A stretch of 15,159 nucleotides of DNA from CAIKKG01 sp037444725 (GTDB taxonomy: Bacteria; Patescibacteriota; Minisyncoccia; UBA6257; GWB1-50-10), in contig JBBILW010000018.1 of NCBI GenBank assembly GCA_037444725.1, positions 1 to 15,159 of the forward strand, in the 5' to 3' direction. How positions within the stretch are numbered: position 1 is the first letter of the stretch; each line of letters starts with the position of its first letter. The translations under genes and the position numbers were made by a program. The notes beneath the pieces were generated by a model. It did no database searches. It had not been told where the DNA came from and saw nothing but the letters and a program-made list of their open reading frames with translations. Positions 13,989 to 15,159 of this stretch are shown here, in pieces.

Positions 13989-15159
13989 ATGGATGAGCGA
14001 GAAGCAAAAAAAAGAATCGATGCGCTGAAATCGGAAATCAACCGGTTGCGATACGCGTATCACGTAGAAGACAAGGAGCTCATTTCTCCGGAAGCGCTCG
14101 ACTCCCTGAAGAAGGAGCTTTTTGATTTGGAAAATAGATTTCCGCGTCTTATCACTCCAGATTCGCCTACGCAGCGCGTGGGAGGGAAGCCGCTTCCGGA
14201 ATTTAAAAAAGTAACGCACGAGGCGCGCATGCTCTCGTTTAATGACGCGTTTTCAGAAAACGATATGCGCGAGTGGTATGCGCGTTTCGATAAGTATATT
14301 GGCGGTGACGCGCGCAAGGAATTTTATTGCGAATTGAAAATCGACGGCCTTGCAATTGAGCTCGTGTATGAAAACGGCACATTGGTGCAGGGTTCGACGC
14401 GCGGGGACGGGCATATCGGCGAGGATATTACGCAGAACTTACGCACTATCGACGCTATTCCGCTCCGTCTTGCGCCATACGAAGACGTGGTTGCTCACGT
14501 GAAAAGTGCCGGGCTTGATGCTAATAGGTTTATGCTCGGCGCAAAACGGCTTGTCGTACGCGGTGAGGTCTTTTTAAGCACCAAGGAATTCAAACGCATG
14601 AACAAGGAGCAGATTGCAGCAGGGGAGAAGCCGTATGCGAATCCCCGCAATGTGGCGGCGGGTTCTCTGCGTCAGCTTGACCCCAAGGTGACTGCGGCGC
14701 GTAAGCTTGATTCGTTCGAATATGCAATCGTGACTGATGTGGGACAAAAAGTGCATGAAGAAGAACACGTCATATTGAAAGCGTTCGGATTCAAAACCAA
14801 TCCGCACAACAAGCGCGTAGAGTCCATGGAGGACGTATTCGCATTTCGAGAATATTGGGACAAGCACCGCGAAAAGATTCCATATGAAATCGATGGCGTG
14901 GTGGTAATCGCAAATAATAACGATGAGTTTATGCGCGGGGGAGTAGCCGGCAAGGCTCCGCGCGGGGCAATTGCCTACAAATTTTCTCCGAAAGAAGCGA
15001 CAACCGTTGTTGAAGACATTAAAGTTCAAGTTGGCCGCACCGGAACGCTGCTCCCGACGATTTCCGATTGCGACGACTGCTATGCCGAACAGCCGCTCTC
15101 CTTTCCGTTCCCGTTCTACGGAACCGAATATTCGAGCATTTTCGTCGGTAAGCGTGAAG
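13989..15159 (+). CDS. ligA: NAD-dependent DNA ligase LigA, 3' partial, chimeric at its end
   Basis: This ligase seals nicks in DNA during replication and repair, using NAD+. The visible frame has 390 codons and is open to the right edge. The N-terminal Ia domain shows YAYHV (22-26), and TPDSPTQRVGG follows (56-66). The adenylation domain has the active-site KIDG (Lys117), TRGDGHIGEDI (137-147), VRGEVF, ANPRNVAAGSLRQLD, YEIDGVV and a C-terminal KFSPKEATTVVEDIKVQVGRTG (near 331-352). After Thr353/Leu354 the sequence no longer resembles the ligase OB-fold (expected LTPVA-like). The full protein should be ~650-700 residues. It begins 3 bases after the minor-pilin gene with no Shine-Dalgarno sequence, so it is probably cotranscribed with the pilin operon. 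Confidence 0.93.
   Translation, partial: MDEREAKKRIDALKSEINRLRYAYHVEDKELISPEALDSLKKELFDLENRFPRLITPDSPTQRVGGKPLPEFKKVTHEARMLSFNDAFSENDMREWYARFDKYIGGDARKEFYCELKIDGLAIELVYENGTLVQGSTRGDGHIGEDITQNLRTIDAIPLRLAPYEDVVAHVKSAGLDANRFMLGAKRLVVRGEVFLSTKEFKRMNKEQIAAGEKPYANPRNVAAGSLRQLDPKVTAARKLDSFEYAIVTDVGQKVHEEEHVILKAFGFKTNPHNKRVESMEDVFAFREYWDKHREKIPYEIDGVVVIANNNDEFMRGGVAGKAPRGAIAYKFSPKEATTVVEDIKVQVGRTGTLLPTISDCDDCYAEQPLSFPFPFYGTEYSSIFVGKRE
15051..15159 (+). other. Probable chimeric contig tail encoding a surface-protein fragment
   Basis: The last ~109 bases continue in the ligA frame but encode a segment beginning LPTISDCDDCYAEQPLSF and continuing with FPFPFYGTEYSSIFVG. An FPF-FYG-x-Y-SS-x-V pattern is typical of extracellular beta domains of bacterial surface proteins, not of LigA. 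It lies at the very end of the window, so an assembly chimera is more likely than a real gene fusion. Confidence 0.6.

Noticed and set aside
1..15159. CRISPR arrays, tRNA/rRNA genes, insertion sequences or prophage genes
   Set aside because: No regularly spaced direct repeats, cloverleaf-like segments, transposase motifs or terminal inverted repeats were seen on either strand.

Overview
The window is most likely a contig from a Candidate Phyla Radiation (Patescibacteria, Parcubacteria-like) bacterium. This is inferred from protein style: compact secretin-free type IV pilus genes, pilins of the GFTLIEMLVVVAIIGLLSS type, GW-rich surface-protein repeats, and minor pilins with Thr/Ser/Asn-rich ectodomains. 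It is not based on a marker gene. Base composition is moderate. pilM ends at a TGA inside an ATGA overlap and all reading frames are intact under the standard bacterial code, so recoding of TGA is unlikely.

Layout. (1) Bases 1-2197 hold the 3' part of a large secreted protein with Fn3-like, GW-rich and PKD-like modules. It ends at a strong hairpin terminator (2203-2231) shared with a convergent comF-type phosphoribosyltransferase gene on the minus strand. (2) A short divergent promoter region (about 2947-3011) separates comF from a type IV pilus locus that fills bases 3012-13985, all on the plus strand. Its order is pilM, pilN-like, pilO-like, a small membrane protein ending in GRDNPFKPF, pilB (extension ATPase), pilT (retraction-type ATPase), pilC (platform), two tandem pilins, pilD (prepilin peptidase), and then four minor pilin-like genes resembling GspH, GspI, GspJ and GspK/PilX. 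(3) ligA (NAD-dependent DNA ligase) starts 3 bases after the last minor pilin and runs off the window. Its last ~36 codons do not look like ligase and probably mark a chimeric contig end.

How the genes work together. PilD cleaves and methylates the prepilins. PilB drives pilin assembly through PilC, PilT drives disassembly, and PilM/N/O form the inner alignment complex. The GspH/I/J/K-like proteins would form the priming tip. No secretin (PilQ) is present, which fits a cell envelope without a typical outer membrane. The GspK/PilX-like protein carries an extra C-terminal Ig-like module and could be the tip adhesin. Neighbouring comF and the large surface protein suggest attachment and/or DNA uptake, but that is inference.

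Regulation. At least five -10-like elements can be read, three of them perfect TATAAT (before pilC, the first pilin, and the gspH-like gene). Several lie only 7-12 bases upstream of the start codon, so leaderless or near-leaderless mRNAs are predicted. Almost no gene start has a Shine-Dalgarno sequence, and most genes are packed within 0-13 bases of each other. No tRNA, rRNA, CRISPR or insertion sequence was seen. No gene-free stretch exceeds 100 bases.
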